Position numbers and translations under genes: made by a program
Shown here: positions 13,093-26,564 of the stretch, in pieces
Layout of the letters: every line of letters starts with the position of its first letter
How positions within the stretch are numbered: position 1 is the first letter of the stretch
From: Centropus unirufus
Taxonomy: Eukaryota > Chordata > Aves > Cuculiformes > Centropidae
Assembly: GCA_013397695.1 (NCBI GenBank)
Contig: VYZI01000021.1
Location: forward strand, 320,566 to 384,565
Reading direction: 5' to 3'
DNA: 64,000 nucleotides
The notes under the pieces: generated by a model
Seen by the model: the letters and a program-made list of their open reading frames with translations, nothing else
The model's database searches: none
Told to the model about the DNA's origin: nothing

Positions 13093-15988
13093 CCTGTCTT
13101 TTCCTTTGTCTGGTAAACATGTATTGCGTAAGCCCTCAGCACGTTCATGGGATGCTCAGAACATTGTCCTCACTTGCCGTTGTTCGGGTTAATTTATGCT
13201 GGGTTAGACCTCACCCCTTGGAAAAGATCCAGGATGCTGGTGGTGTAAATCTTCCTGATTCATCTCTCCCCTTGCCAGCTAAAAAAAAAAAGCAATAATA
13301 ATTTAGGGAGTCCCAAAGAGAGGAGATTTCAGGACAGTTTGCACCCATCACTTGCTCCCAGCAGGGAGAGCTGGGATGATTTGGGGTTGGTAAGCACAGA
13401 CCTTTCATCTGTTTGTAGAAAGAAGGAAAATTAAATCTCATGGCCTGTTTGTGAGAGGAAATTGCCCAGAATAGCTCTGAGAGAATAAGCTATTCCACAA
13501 TAGCTCCCCATGCGGACACTTGAGCCACTTTGTTCCAGGCTAATTAGTGTGCTTCCAAGCAGAGCAATTATTCTGGAAGGGAAACCTCTCTTCTCCCAGA
13601 AAGACTGTCTACATGAGGCAGCTATTTGGGAATGGCACAAACCAGCCATCTGAAACCATTGCTCTACCACTGACCAGTGTCCTTTGTTGACATATCCTGT
13701 TCTTAGAGAAGTTCCAATGTTTGTGGGTGAGATGGTCTGGAGGGTGGGGGGAGGATGGAGAAGGACTGGGGAAAGAGATAGAGGCTTGGATGTGTCTGGC
13801 TGGTTACCAGGGGAGGTAGGCTCGGGTGGACTTTCTTAGTTCATGCTTATGGGCCCCCGAAAAGGTGATGATTCAGAAATTAAAAAAGACTACACCAATC
13901 CTGTTATTTCATGTCCTTTTTTATTCCACTGCTATATGACCACGTTATTAAATGTCTGCTCTAGGGGCTTTTTTCCCTTCTCTCAGAACGTCTCACTTTT
14001 TTCATAGAAGCATTTTTTTTTCCTCACCTACTTTGCTACTGACTCATTGAAGAGCCTAGATTTAGTCTAAACAATTCTCAGGAGACTGCCTGGTGTCTCA
14101 TGTGGCTCGGTCCTCGTAATTTGTAGAGAAGTTCCTTTTATGAATGATGGGGACTTTTGTGAGAGGGAGCTCTGCCCGATGGTGGGACCATTTGGCTAGG
14201 TTTGATGCCAAAGCCTTGGACTGGTTTTGAGTTCCTGGAGATGGCTTTGACCTTCTCCATGCTGCTTGTGCCAGGCTTAGTGAAGGTTGTTTCATTTTAG
14301 AGTGGAGGACCTGAGGTCATGTCTCCCAGTAATGACCAGAGAGAAGACCTGCATCTCCTCCATTGTGTCTCATGGAACAGATATGTGCTTACACTTGCCT
14401 GGTTGCTCTTTAAGCTGTGTCTGGGAAAATAGTGGTGTTGAGGAGATAAAAGAAATAACAGAGGTGATACTTTGGTCCATCTCTATCCAATCCATGACCC
14501 TGGAGATGTTTTATAATCTGCTTACTTTACGGTTTCGTTAGGTATGGTGCAGCCCAAAGCAACCCGTCCGCCACCTTCCTCTCTTAGAGCTGTTAAGTCT
14601 AAGCCCAATCTCTTGCTTCTTGCACACTGTTTTGGAGAAGGGAGGCAAAAGACCTGTGCTGCTTTTCTGGCAGTTATAGCCCTTTACTGCTTGATTATTC
14701 TTCCCCCACGTACTATCTCTGATCATGCGGTGATCTGGTATTTGAAGGGACAGAAAGAGGGGCTGGGAGGGCTGGATGACACATGTTGGAACCCTTCCTC
14801 CTGGAAAAAGTTCAAAACGGCTTCATAAGGATTTTAGTGTCAGTTGGAGAGATTGTCCATGGCCATAAACCTTGGCATGGTCTATAATTACTCATAATCT
14901 GCCCACTCTGGAGAACTGATTCTGACATGGTCCACTGAGCCTCATGTCCCTGTCAAAATGCAAATGAGCCATTCCCCATGGGACAGCTGAACCTTCCTTC
15001 TAGACAGAGGCACTAAAAGAAAATGGATGGAAACTTCTTTATTATATTAATGATAGATTCTCTCTCCTTAGAATTCATTGTGTCCCAGAGAGACTCTTGG
15101 GGCATATAGTGGGAAATAAAGTGGGTTCCCTGGGTGCTTGGCTGGGATGCACCCCTGTTAGAAACCTTTTGGGGTGGACTCAGAAGCCACTGAGGAGCTC
15201 AGATGTGCCCAAGTAGCTGCAAGTCTCAGTAGTTCCAAGCCCTGTGGATATCAGGGTGGAGAAAGTGTTGGAAGAAGGGTGGAGGCAATGTGGATGGACA
15301 AGGGGAATAACCAGCCCTTGAGCAGCTCAACTCAGGAAAAGAAATTATTACTGCAGAGAACTAGGTGCCTTTCTACATCTGCTGGTTCCTCCAAAATATC
15401 ATAGCTCCTTCAGACCATGGATCCCGCTCCTGGAGTCTCTTCCCAACCTTGACCCTGACTTTCTTCAGCCAGAAAAGAAGATAAAACTGGGAAAAACACT
15501 GGAGCTTTTGTACCTGAAAGAATTATGAGAGGAAACTGATAGGGATTAGGGGCAGATGCAGTTCATCAGTAGTGGAACAAGTCTTTGTGACCCACAAAGT
15601 CCGTTCCAGGATGTTGTCTCTATAGGGGCTGAGCAGGAAAGAGGGGGAGTACATCACATCAGAAGGCATCTCAGCCTTTGTCAGGAGATAGTGAAGGGGC
15701 CTGGGGAGTCTTGCCTGCTCCCAGCCCTGCCATGCTGTCCCCAGAAAAGCAGAAGAGATCGTTTAGGGCAGGGCTGGCAACAACGAGGGAGCCTCAGTTT
15801 CCCTCTGGTGAGAGGGAGAAAAAAAGCAATTACTTAGTGAACAGCAGGCTGACACCTCATCAGTGCCTGCAGTGACTGATATCCCTTTCTTCTGAGAGAT
15901 TAATTACCTGAAAATAACTGTACACCAGGAACTATAAGATCTTGTTGCTGCAGAGGAGTCCTCTCCCCTACCAGCAACAAGCTTGAGT

Positions 15989-16028
15989 GGGGACTCCTTG
16001 GTGGGTAATGGGGGGACCCCTTAGTGGG
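15989..16028 (+). repeat. Imperfect 17-bp direct repeat
   Basis: GGGGACTCCTTGGTGGG at 15989-16005 recurs as GGGGACCCCTTAGTGGG at 16012-16028, a 23-base offset with two mismatches. This is a small local duplication with no known function. Confidence 0.6.
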
Positions 16029-17329
16029 GTTCCAAGTTACATAGCCACAAACCTGGTGCTTTCTGTGGGAACTAAACACCCAAGAACAATCTCCAAAGGG
16101 GAAGCACAGGGACTAGCATGGTTGGGGCAAGGCAGGGGTGACAGCTAGGAGAGAAATGGGGCAAGAAATTTGTTTAAGAGGAGCAGGGAGGCTTTGCAGC
16201 CTCTCGGTGAGCTGCACCTTCTCATGGTTGCGTTAGGGTTTCCAAGATCCATCTTGGGGGTCCCATTCCTATGTAGCAGGAGTGGTGCACCCCACATCTG
16301 CCTCTCTGTCTCCTGCCAGAGCCTTGCTGAAGCACTGGCTCCTCGGGAAGTCCATGTCTAGCAATTAATCTCCCAGACATCTTCCATGTCTCCGTATCTT
16401 GCTTCTGAGCTGACCCTTCGCTCCAGCTAAGATTTTTCTTCTTCTGAATTATATTTCATCTGTCGAATCTAGAGAGATGAGGTGTGTGGAAATTTCACAG
16501 ATCTGTCTGTGTTTTGCTGCTTTATCCAAGTTTCAGCCACTTCAAAGGGTGCAAATGCAAATATTGACAAGTTCAATAAAAAGACCCATCCAGCAGGTAA
16601 ATAACTAAACAGTCGGTCTAATGAGAGGGTGCAGGAAAGGTATTTGAAGACAAACTCAGATTTTTAAACCAATTTCTACATACTGTTCTCTTGCCTAGAC
16701 CCTAAATAATCCTGATATAGAGAGGTGTGGAATTGTTACCCTGCCTCAGCCCTTCCCAGCAGCTGATGCCACCCCATGCAGGGAAGATGGCTTTCTCCTT
16801 GGTGTTGAAAAGCCCAAATTCCCTGTGCTTACTGAGCTTGGCCCTTTCCACAGAGCAGCAGCAATGTGATAATATCCCAGCTCACTTGACTCTCCCATCA
16901 CTTGCCTGTGTGGTCCCACCTGCAGCCATCCCCTGCTCCCTGATATCCTAATTCAGCCCTTTCCTTAACGATGTTTGCAAAGATTTTCGCTGGCAGAGCA
17001 GGATGCCGGCTGCGTTCTCCACCATTCTCCCAGCCCACGGATGTGCTCCTCTTGTTCTGGATCGATCTCCATATCAGAACTGGTGTTGTTTGATCTGCTC
17101 ATTGTGATGCAGTGGAGGGGAGCGTGTCCAGGGAATGGGCCTCCTTGGAATTAAACCACCTCTCTAATGCAATTACAAATGGCTGTTAAACCTCATATCA
17201 ACATGAAGGAATGCTATCTAGGAGTGATGGCGGGGAACGAGGCATGAAAGTCCCTTCTTGCCTTGTGCTAAATGAAACGAGGGGTGCTCTGTTGCTAGGA
17301 ATAATTTGGCTTCCCCATGCCAAACGTGG

Positions 17330-17640
17330 TACGTGGGGGAGTTATTTTACGTTTGCAAAGCGCTTTGAAGAAGGGAACCATTGCAGAAACGCTGCAGGTA
17401 CCAGGCACCATTGCTCCTAGTGCTGCTCGCACTCAGGGGCGAGGATTTGCAACTATGGGATGTCTACCACCCAGGATTTCCCAGCATGTCACCTGTGCTG
17501 GACATGGGTGAAAGAGGCAGATATTATTATCCCAGCATTTTAGCAAATGGAGTAACAGAGATGCAGAACACAGGAGGACTGTTGAACATCTCTCATGGAG
17601 TTGGGATCAGGAGGGGAGAGTCCTATTCTGCACACTGTTG
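17330..17640 (+). repeat. Possible ancient SINE (MIR/CORE-like)
   Basis: A GCAAAGCGCTTTG string at about 17355, then ATTATTATCCC followed by a degraded 'cattttacaaatggagaaactgagg' type stretch (17522-17570), and later a 'gttgggatcaggagg' stretch, follow the order seen at the 3' side of MIR-type tRNA-derived SINEs. Divergence is high and no tail is seen, so this is a tentative call. Confidence 0.3.
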
Positions 17641-20600
17641 AGCTCTTCACCCAGGGAATGCTTGGACTTAAAGATGTCCATATTTAGGAAGCATGCATTG
17701 ACTGTGTGTTGCACTAGAGGCACAATGTTCTCTCTGGAAACCAAGTTCAAGATTCATTTTTTTCAAATCTTCCATGTGAGGGAGCAGGGAACCTAAAATA
17801 TTGTCTGAAAATATTGTCTACCTTTTCAGCCCAAGGGACCACAGAGAAATCCAACTGCTCAGCTCTGTGTGTGCACCTCTCCCTGATACCAAGCCAAGCC
17901 TCAATTTCATCCACCTCCTCTTTCAGCATCCTCCTAAGCCTTAGGAGGAACAGGAGATGTGCTGGGTGATTGGGTTGTGCCACCCTAATCATGTCCCTGG
18001 TCTAGACCAGAGGACCAGGGAGCTGCAGTCCTGTTGGAGCCACCACGTCCACTCCCCAGTGTCACTTGGTGCCAGGAGAAATGACTGCCTGGACGCCAAG
18101 CTGAACATTACATAGACTCTAATGAAAACTAATTTTCGCCCCAGCTCCCCATTTTGTTTTCACAGCAGAAACATGAATCAGACTGTGCAGAAAAGGAGAA
18201 AGCTGTACCAGAACAAACTTGGCTTGGTTCCCACAGTCAGTTTGGTTTCCTCCGCCAACAATCAACCAGGATAGGAGCACTTGCTTCACCCAGAAGGGCT
18301 CAGAAGCATTGTCTGCACACCCTAATGAAGCATCCACGAGCCTTTTCACTCGGAACTGTTATCAATGCATAACTCCTCAGCTAGAGAGCATCTGCAATAC
18401 CCTTTCTAACCTTAATTTCTACAAAACCCGATGGCATCCTGGGTATGCTTAGAGGCAGAGGCAGCTGCTGTCTCCTAAGTTGAAGTGCGGATACATGCAA
18501 TGCCCAAGGAGATCTCTGAGGAAGAAGAGCAGAGGATGGAAGGCACCTGCCCAAGATAGGCCAGGGAGGGCAGGGACAGCAGAGGCACAGGATGTTCTCG
18601 GAGAATAGACAGTAATAGCTTTGTCCATGCTTCTCCTTTCTTCCCTCTGACAGCTTGACAACCTAACAGGAAAAATGAAGTCAGTGAAGGGAGAAATGCT
18701 ATCAGGAGCCCCGTGCTAAGAGGGCAGACAGGCCAGATTGGAGGAAAATGAGTATCTGTCCAGACTAATGCAATCATTTATCACATAATCTTGCTCAGCA
18801 GTTGGGCAGGGAGCCTGGCAGTGCCTGGCACTTGGAGGAGGCTCTCTTGGCCCCCTGCACCTTGTTCCAGTTGGTGAGGGTTGTTCCTCCTGGATTATTC
18901 AGGGCTTAAGGTTTCCCTCTCACCACCTTGTTGGGCTTGGAGTACTTGCCTCATTTTACTCTCAATGTTGTTCCTTGTATGCCTCTCCCCCCTAGAGCCA
19001 GACTGGAGCTTATTGATTTGCAGTGGACCCTTTTTCAGAAGAGATGGCATCTTGTCAGGATCTTGCTTATGCTGAGACATTTCATCACCAGGCCATTTTG
19101 GCTCCACACTGTGCTAGCCACTCTCCTGGAACCTGGATTTACTGCTTCCTCATCCCCAGCCATAAAAAGAAGCATTGCTGAAACACCACTGCAAAAAGGG
19201 GTCAGTGGGAAAGCGTTACCAAAAGGAAGTAGCAAGGGAATTTCACTCCCTGCTCATGTTGCACCTTTGGGTTTGCTACGTGTTTAGGCCATATGTGATC
19301 TGCACCTCAGGGGAACGAATGGACATGAAAGGGTGACTTCTGGCGAAGATGAGCTCATTCACCCCTGCTCGACCCTTCCTGCGAGGCTGGGGGGTGGGAG
19401 CTCCACATCCACCCATCAGCTCTTCCAGACTGGGGCTGTGCCTGGGGCAGGGAACCCCACCAGCTGCAGCTGCTCTGGCTCCATCAAGATAAGCTCCTCC
19501 TCCTCTTGAGCTTGTAAACCAGAGGGAGATTCGGGCTTCTCTTTTGACCCACAAATTCCCTGTGCTGCTAGCATGGCACTCTGAACCATTCTGTCCCGCG
19601 TGGCACCATCTCACACCAGGGACAAGTCTTAAAAGAAGTTTGAGGACGGAGTTTCAGCGCAGTACTTCAGGAACTGGGTGCCCATTGAGATGTCTCTCCT
19701 GCACCTCTGCAGCCAACGTGTGTGAGCTTTGTTAGTGACACCAGCTTCTAGATCGCCAGGTAAGCAGCATTGTGCCAAACCACACAGCTAATTTGTATAG
19801 GTCTCATCACAAGCAAGTACTTAGCTGTGGAGTTACTAGAGCTGCCACAGGATGAGAAAGCCAACTTCATCACTGCTCGGATTTTGTTGTTTGTTTCTTT
19901 AATGTGGAAAACCAGACCTTCAGGCACTGAGAGATGAGAGCTGGGTGGGTGTACAGGGCACTGGCTTGAGGCTGGGGAGCACAGATTTAAATGCTCTCTC
20001 TGCTTCAATTATTTTCCTTCTTGGACACTTCAGTGTCCTGCATCCCTAATGCTCCATCTGCAGAGCCTGTCCCTTGTGTCCTCTCACCTTTCCTGGCTGT
20101 GGAAACCAGGTTATTTCCAAGAAACCTTTTGGCTGGGACAAACAATGTTGTAGCCAGGACTAGCAGTTATTCCTCTTTCAGCCACATTCCTGGATGGGTT
20201 CCTCCACATGTCCAGCTCCATTGACCTGTCCTCACCACCCTTTCTCAGAGCAGATTCAGCTTGTACTTTTGACTGGGAGCTGCTCTTCCCTGAAAGAGGT
20301 CTGTTCCTCCCCTTTCCAGGAGAGAACTAGAAGAGGTCTCACAGCCCTCCCATGCCTGCTGAGATCCTCCTCAGACAGAGCTCAGCTACCTCCAGCCATT
20401 GCACTTCCTACCCACAGAGCCATTTGTCACACAAACACCTCCAGACCTTCATTCCCTCTTTTTTGGAAGAACCATGAGGAGGAGGACACACAATTTCAGG
20501 AAAAACACAGCTCCTCTGTGGCAGCTATGGATTGCAAGGAGCTTTCTAGCTCTGACTGTCTGCTGAGGCAGTGTTGGTTCTGATCCAAGCCAAAGGGAGG

Positions 20601-20714
20601 TTTTGCTCACATGCACGCCATGCTGAGGACCCACCATGTAATAACAACAGCCAACTGTTTTCTGCCTTAGCAAAGGAGAAGCAAAATTTCTCAGACCACT
20701 GCCTCCTCCAGGAA

Positions 20715-20800
20715 TACGGAGTGTTAATTATTATTAATGACTCCCTGTGACTTTTATTATTAGCAATACTAATTAATTGGATTATTACTATTTCTTCTCT
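20715..20800. promoter_or_regulatory. Homeodomain-motif cluster
   Basis: Dense TAAT/ATTA cores: GTTAATTATTATTAATGAC from 20723 is nearly palindromic (TTAAT and ATTAA arms), followed by CTTTTATTATTAGC and CTAATTAATTGG (20770-20781). Paired homeodomain proteins bind such TAAT-spacer-ATTA arrangements. Whether this is an active element is inference; AT-rich neutral sequence is the alternative. Confidence 0.28.
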
Positions 20801-23800
20801 TAGAGATGCTTGGGGGCGGCATGTAGAAGTAAGATATTGCTTTCAATATAGAAAAGGGACAAAAGGCATCTGATGTAATATTATTTGGATAATACAAAGC
20901 AGCAGAGATCTGGGAGGGCTGTCTTAGAGGACTATAGAGTGTAAGATAGTCAATGCCGGTCCCAAACTCTCCACAGGCTGGATGTTTAATTTCAGTTCCT
21001 GGTTTTGCTGTTTTCTAGCTATAAAGACAGAAAAGGCTAAAACTAGTCCTTAGCCCTAGGACTCCATAGTTCCCTATTTCTGGATCAGTGGTAAGTCCCT
21101 CAAGTGGCTGGCCAGACAATTCCCCCAAAGATAAAGCCAGACGACTGACCACAGATAGTCTCTGTGCATGCCATAAGAGTGCCTTTCCTGTTATCCCACC
21201 AAATCAGCCATCCTGTGAAAATGCCCAGTGCAGCTGCCTATCACACTTGTTCCTTGTGGCCTGAGCTCAGGCCAGTCCTCCTGGTGGTGAGACCCATGTT
21301 ACATGCATAGCACAGCCACAATTCACTAAAAATAGCTCTGAAGAAAGTAAAATAAGCAAATTGCACTTGCAGGCACGTGTGTGCATGTGTGTGTCCACAA
21401 ACCCATTTGCTGTTTAGGTGTCAGAAATAAATTTTACCACTGGAGTCTGCAGCATCTGATTAGTGAATTATTCAGTTTGGAGATTGCCTTCGCCGTGACC
21501 TCATTAGTAACCCCGAGGTGAGCAGGACGCATTAGACTAACCACCGGGCTGTCACTGAGGAGCAGAACTGGGGCATTAAAATGGATTAAAGTGCTTTACC
21601 CAGAAGTGCGGCACAACTTATAAAATAAAATAAAAAAAAAGACAAAAGGGAAAAGAGAGATGGATAGAAGAGGAAAGACCAATAAGATAAATAAATAAGC
21701 CATCCTGTTAAGCTGGCAGCCTGAAGATAAACAAGCAAGCAGGAGGAGGGGTGCAGGAGCCCCAGCATGCTGGCAAAGCATGAGCCTTTGCTCCAAAGGC
21801 AGAGCAGGTCTGTGGTCATGAAGATGTATCTGCAGTGCTCTTCCCAGCCTGCTCTGCCACAGTAGCCCAGTATATTCTTAGTGAAACCAGCCTTTAGGAT
21901 GACAGCCAAATCGCCAATGACACCCAGGAATGGCTCCTCTTTTTGACCCCTTTTCGGCTGACACCCAGCCTCGGATCACTTCTGTGTAAGGGCAGGTGAT
22001 GCAGGGCTGAGAGAAGGTCCTCACTTGGATCTGACCTCTTAGTGCTGGTGCCTAGGTTGAGGGCTGCAGCTCTTCCATGTGAGCTTCTGCTGGCTCCAGA
22101 TGGGAGTCTGCTGGGGATGTGCACATATCCCCCAAACCAACCGAGAGTGGGAGTTACTCTGCTATGGGAATGAAGATGTGGCACACAATGATCATCCAAA
22201 GGCCATGGTGACCCTCTTGAAGGGGATATGGTAAAAGGAGCAAGGGGTGAGATAGCCCATTTTGTCTCTTCATGAAAAGTCTGCAGAAGGAAAAGGAGGA
22301 TGGGTTTGAACAATGATCCTTGGGGGTCAGCTGTTCTTTCCTGGAGGGGGGCAGTGGCTGATGTGAACAGCTTTCACCAGGCGATGGGTCCAGTGACTGA
22401 TGTGGTCGCATTTGTTTGCTCAGCAGCAGTTGCAAATAATGGATGCTAAAAGGCTTTGTGGTTCATTGATGGCCATGCGCATAACCACAGACTCTTCATC
22501 CAGTTCTGGGGAAGAAATACAGCGCTCTCCATCTAACTTTTCAGGTCCTCAGCCCTACCTTCAACGTCATGTGGCCTTGGACCATTTGTTGTGTGCACAA
22601 GAGATCTTTTTGGTGAGAGCCCAGGGCTGTGGTTGGACCCTGTGAGAATATCATCCAAGGCTTTGTTGCTTTCTCCCACCATTGCAGCCTCTAGAAGCCT
22701 GGACATCCACCTGGGCCACTGGACCCAGTTCTTTATGGGGTCTGTTTGTGGCAGTGCTTGATGAGTCCGTTTGCCTCTCCCATTTCTTCAGTGACAGTAC
22801 TGGGAATGCCTAATTACCAACTAACATCAGGGCCAGTCTTCAAGAGGCCACTATGGGATTTCTCTGTGTCATATGGCCCTCAGAGGCATGGAGAGCTGCC
22901 AGTTTTTTTCAGTGGAGCCTAGTGTTTCCTTTCCATATAGCTTCATCTGTTCAGCTTGGGCCCATTTGTAACTGAGGAGACCCAATTTAAGACTTTCCCC
23001 ATGCTTCCTATAATTAGTACTCCAGTTATATCAACTCATCCATCCTGGGCGATCTCTGCACCTTGGTTGATGTCTGGACCAATGGAGGAATAGGAGCTTG
23101 TCTATCTCTTTTCCTGTATGGGGTTTTGGACATCTGAGACCATCCAGAGCAGAGTTGTGTTGGCTGACTCCTCACACTGACCTGTTTGAGTCCATCAGGC
23201 GTGGCCTGACCTCTCATGGGAGGTTGTAAGAGGAACAGGAGGGCACAAGGAGGATAGGATACAAGTACCTGGGTTTTATTACATTTAATTGTCCCAATTT
23301 TGTTATACCTGAATGAGCAAAGAATCTTAATTGAATCAATTCCAAACACCCAGGGCAAACAAGCCACTCAATAGAGACAAGCTGAGAAAGGAGCAATTCA
23401 GGCTGTCGGTTCCCTGGGTCTTTCAGCATCCTCCTTCCTCTACCCACCAGGCGAGTACGGGAAATTCATTCATTTATTGCTGCTTAATAATATATACTTA
23501 TGCACCGTGTATCCCAAGCTATTTGCACTGTCAAGTCATGTGCATTGGCGTGGAAGCTTTACTTTCCCTTGTGTTGCTGGTGTCATCTGTGAGCATTTGC
23601 CTAATGATGACTTGACAAAGCGAAGGGAAATATTCTAGGAATCACCACACTGTGTTAACCAAGCATCTAGCAGGGACATGCACAGTAGCACACCTTCCCT
23701 TCCAATTAAGGTAGCCACATTGGCTTCATTTTGAAGGCCGGACACATTTCACTCCACTGATCTCTAGGACAATTGTCCTGGTGACATTCTCATCTCCAGT

Positions 23801-25461
23801 GCAGATTGTCATTGCCGCAGCTTAACACGCTCTGAGAAATAATTAGCTTAAAACAGAAGAAAGTGCCATACCAAATGAACAGGACACTCCTCGCATTTCT
23901 CTTCCTTTTTTTTCCATTCAGCCCCCTTTAGTCTGCTATATTTCTATGGACACAGGGACATGTGGGACCTTTATCAGGACTGCCACCACTGTCTCAACAC
24001 CTCCCCATCGGGCTTTTGTCTCTTGACTTCTTTGGAATTTGGAGACCAGGCTGTGAGGTTGAAAGACAGACCTGCACCCTTCTCTTACACGAGTTTCTTC
24101 CACCTTCTGTTAACTGCAGAAGATATTTGTAAGCCACATTTTCATCAGTGACCAGAGCTGTATGTCTTGTCTCCTGATAAGGCTTCTCCCAGCTCTCATT
24201 GCTTGCTTAATTATTTGGAAAAACTCTTCCACCTCTGTGAGCAGGGACACCTCTAGCAAGTCTCCTTTGCACGCAGCTGCCCATCACAGCTCTTGCCTGG
24301 GCAGAACGGTAGGATGCTCGCCTGCTTGTGGGACGCAGCTGTGAATGCCAAGATAAAAGCATCCCTCAGGACAGCCAGGAGCACCCTCCTCAGCCCTAAA
24401 TGACCCACAACAAACCTTGCTTATCGTCATGGATATATTATCCACTGGGCTAAAGCCAGACCTTCATGTACTCATTAGAGATGAGAGAAGTTTACAAATG
24501 ACCAGTTAAAAAAATGAGTGCAGGACAAGAGGCCAACCCCACACCGCCTACTTAGTAGCCTAGTGGGCATCAGCACCCACCCCACAGCTGGTGTACCCTT
24601 GTCCTGAAATCAGCACCCATTTCTGCCATCAGCCCTGGAGCATTCCCTTCCCAACCCCCTGACAGCCACAAAAGGGTGGTACCAATCCCTGCCCGTTTTG
24701 TAAAGCAAGGCTGGAGTTTTCTTTTGGCCATTTGCTAAACAGCTGGAGTGCTCCCTGTATCCAAGGAAACCTGCCTTAACCTGCTGCTTACAGGGAGGCT
24801 TCAGTTCTACAAGTTTCTCTCAGCTTTTGTTAGTGCTCACGAGTTAAGATTTTGGGAGGCCTGCAGGCAGAGATGCACCTGTTTGTCCTTGCCCTCCCAG
24901 CCTCTTGTGCTCCTCCTGCTTTGGGAGCTGAGCCTGTGCAGAGCAAAATGGAAAAACCCCTGCTTTCCCCAATTTATTGCCACTGAGCTGCAGTGTCACA
25001 AAAATGGAGGCAGAGCCTGGAGGATGTCTTTCTGCTTCTGTTTCTTTTTCCTTTCCTATTCTTCTCTGCTCCACACATTTGCCTTGGGCAAAGTGCAGTA
25101 TAACCAACCACCAGGAAATACTCTGCACTACATTTCTGGCTGGGGTCATGTGCAGGAGCTGAGCAACAGTGGGAGATGTGAATAAGGGCTTGGGAGGAGG
25201 TGGGAAGAATCAAAATCCAGGAATGCTGGAAAGGCTGGGAGAAATCCATGGGTTAGACAGTTTTGTGGTTGCAGCCAGGACCTTCTACCTCTCCCACAAA
25301 TTAGGAAAGGCTAGAAGCATCAGGGAGAGCAGAGAGCAAGCTAGGCTCTCAGGTTTTTGTAGACACTTTCTCTTCTACTTGGCCCATGTTTGCTCTCCTG
25401 ATGAGGCTGTCAGCAGCTACCTTTCCTGTGAAGCCACTGTTACAGCTACGACCCTTCCCAG

Positions 25462-25607
25462 ATCATTCCTGGAGGTATTTAAAACACATGTAGATGTGGC
25501 ATTTAGGGACATGGTTTAGGGGTGGGCTTGGCAGTGTCAGATATATGGTTGGATTTGATGACCTTATAGGTCTTTTCCAAGCTAAATGATTCTGTGATTG
25601 TGTGATT
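25462..25607 (+). mobile_element. CR1 LINE 3' end (5'-truncated)
   Basis: This is a typical short 5'-truncated avian CR1 copy. The sequence runs through the diagnostic 3' UTR blocks: CTGGAGGTATTTAAAAC, then GATGTGGCATTTAGGGACAT, GGTTGGATTTGATGACCTTA and GGTCTTTTCCAAGCTAAATG, and ends in degenerate 8-base units (ATTCTGTG, ATTGTGTG). CR1 ends in such 8-mers instead of poly-A and usually makes no target-site duplications. Only the 3' untranslated part is present, so it has no coding capacity. Divergence from the remembered consensus is moderate, so it is a middle-aged copy. Confidence 0.9.
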
Positions 25608-26260
25608 TGGTGATGCAGATAGCGTATCTCTCCAGGCAGAATGCAGCACTCTGTCCTGCCTTGAAACACCTGAACCTATCCCATCCATCCCATCTGATTC
25701 CATCCCACACCATGTGATGCTGCCAGCAACCCCCATTCTGCATCCTTGTTGCCCTCCTCTGTCCCTGCTGTCCTATCTTCTCGCTCAAAGCAGCACTGAT
25801 CTCCGTTCTCCTTCAGAAAGCTCACAGTCCAACCCTCTCTCCCCTTTTCTTTCCCCATTTCTTCTGCTACTTGGGAGCTGGGTGCAGGTAGGAGGGTAGG
25901 AGAAAACCGTAGGCCTATCGGGGAGATTTGAGTGGCTGCGAGCTCATACTGAGGCTGCAGGGGTGGGAGAAGCTGGGGAAAGCCCAAGCAACAAGGACAG
26001 GGAAAGGTATTTGGGCAGAGAAGGGCTAAAAGCCATACTGGGCTCCCCCAGGCTCAGGAGCTGCATGCCCAGGCGAGCAAGAAGAAAAGAGCATCTGTCC
26101 CCTCCCTGACCAGCTTGGCCACCCCAGCCCCAACCTGCTGCTGGGCTGGTCCCCTTTGTCCTGGTGCTGGTGGTCACAGCTACGCTGCCTTGTTCAGCTC
26201 TGGTGCCGCTTTGCTCTCTGCCAGCACGTCCTGCCAGCGCATCCTTGAGCATCTCCAGGA

Positions 26261-26564
26261 GGTTAAACGGCGCTCTGGGAGCTGGAGGCTGCTCCTCTCC
26301 CTCCAGCAAACCCATAACGCGTTGTGGTGTAATGGCTGAGCTGTGCTAAAAGCCTCTGCCTGCCCACACTGGAGTGGGGCCGCACGCTTTCCCGGAGCTG
26401 GGTTAATGCAGTGGCAGCCGTAGAGTGCAGCCATAAGCGGGGTTAACACGCTCACTCTCCCCCAGCTCCCCGTGCTGCCGGGAGGTTAAACTCTTGTCTT
26501 GGCCTTGCACAAGCTGGTCTTAAAGCCAAGGCGAGAGTGACATTACTTCCCGCTCTCAGGTTAA
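26261..26564 (+). repeat. Cluster of five GGTTAA hexamers
   Basis: GGTTAA occurs at 26261, 26401, 26441, 26484 and 26559, always on the plus strand. A given hexamer is expected about once per 2 kb counting both strands, so five in 304 bases on one strand is notable. Spacings of 40 and 43 bases between the middle copies hint at a decayed minisatellite, but the sequence between copies shows little similarity. A sixth copy lies at 27294. A cluster of binding sites is the alternative. Confidence 0.5.

Larger units (their letters stand above)
12136..25461. other. Non-coding stretch, no gene recognised
   Basis: I see no coding exon, RNA gene or well-preserved transposon here beyond the separate entries. 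It contains T runs at 12314-12326 and 13078-13092, AT-rich spots (for example around 12978-13018 and 13440-13600) and ordinary unique sequence. Open frames up to 139 codons (21894-22313, minus) have no recognisable features. Confidence 0.6.

Noticed and set aside
15788..15806. GCCTCAGTTTCCC as a reversed MIR tail
   Set aside because: The match is about 13 bases only, too short to call a repeat.
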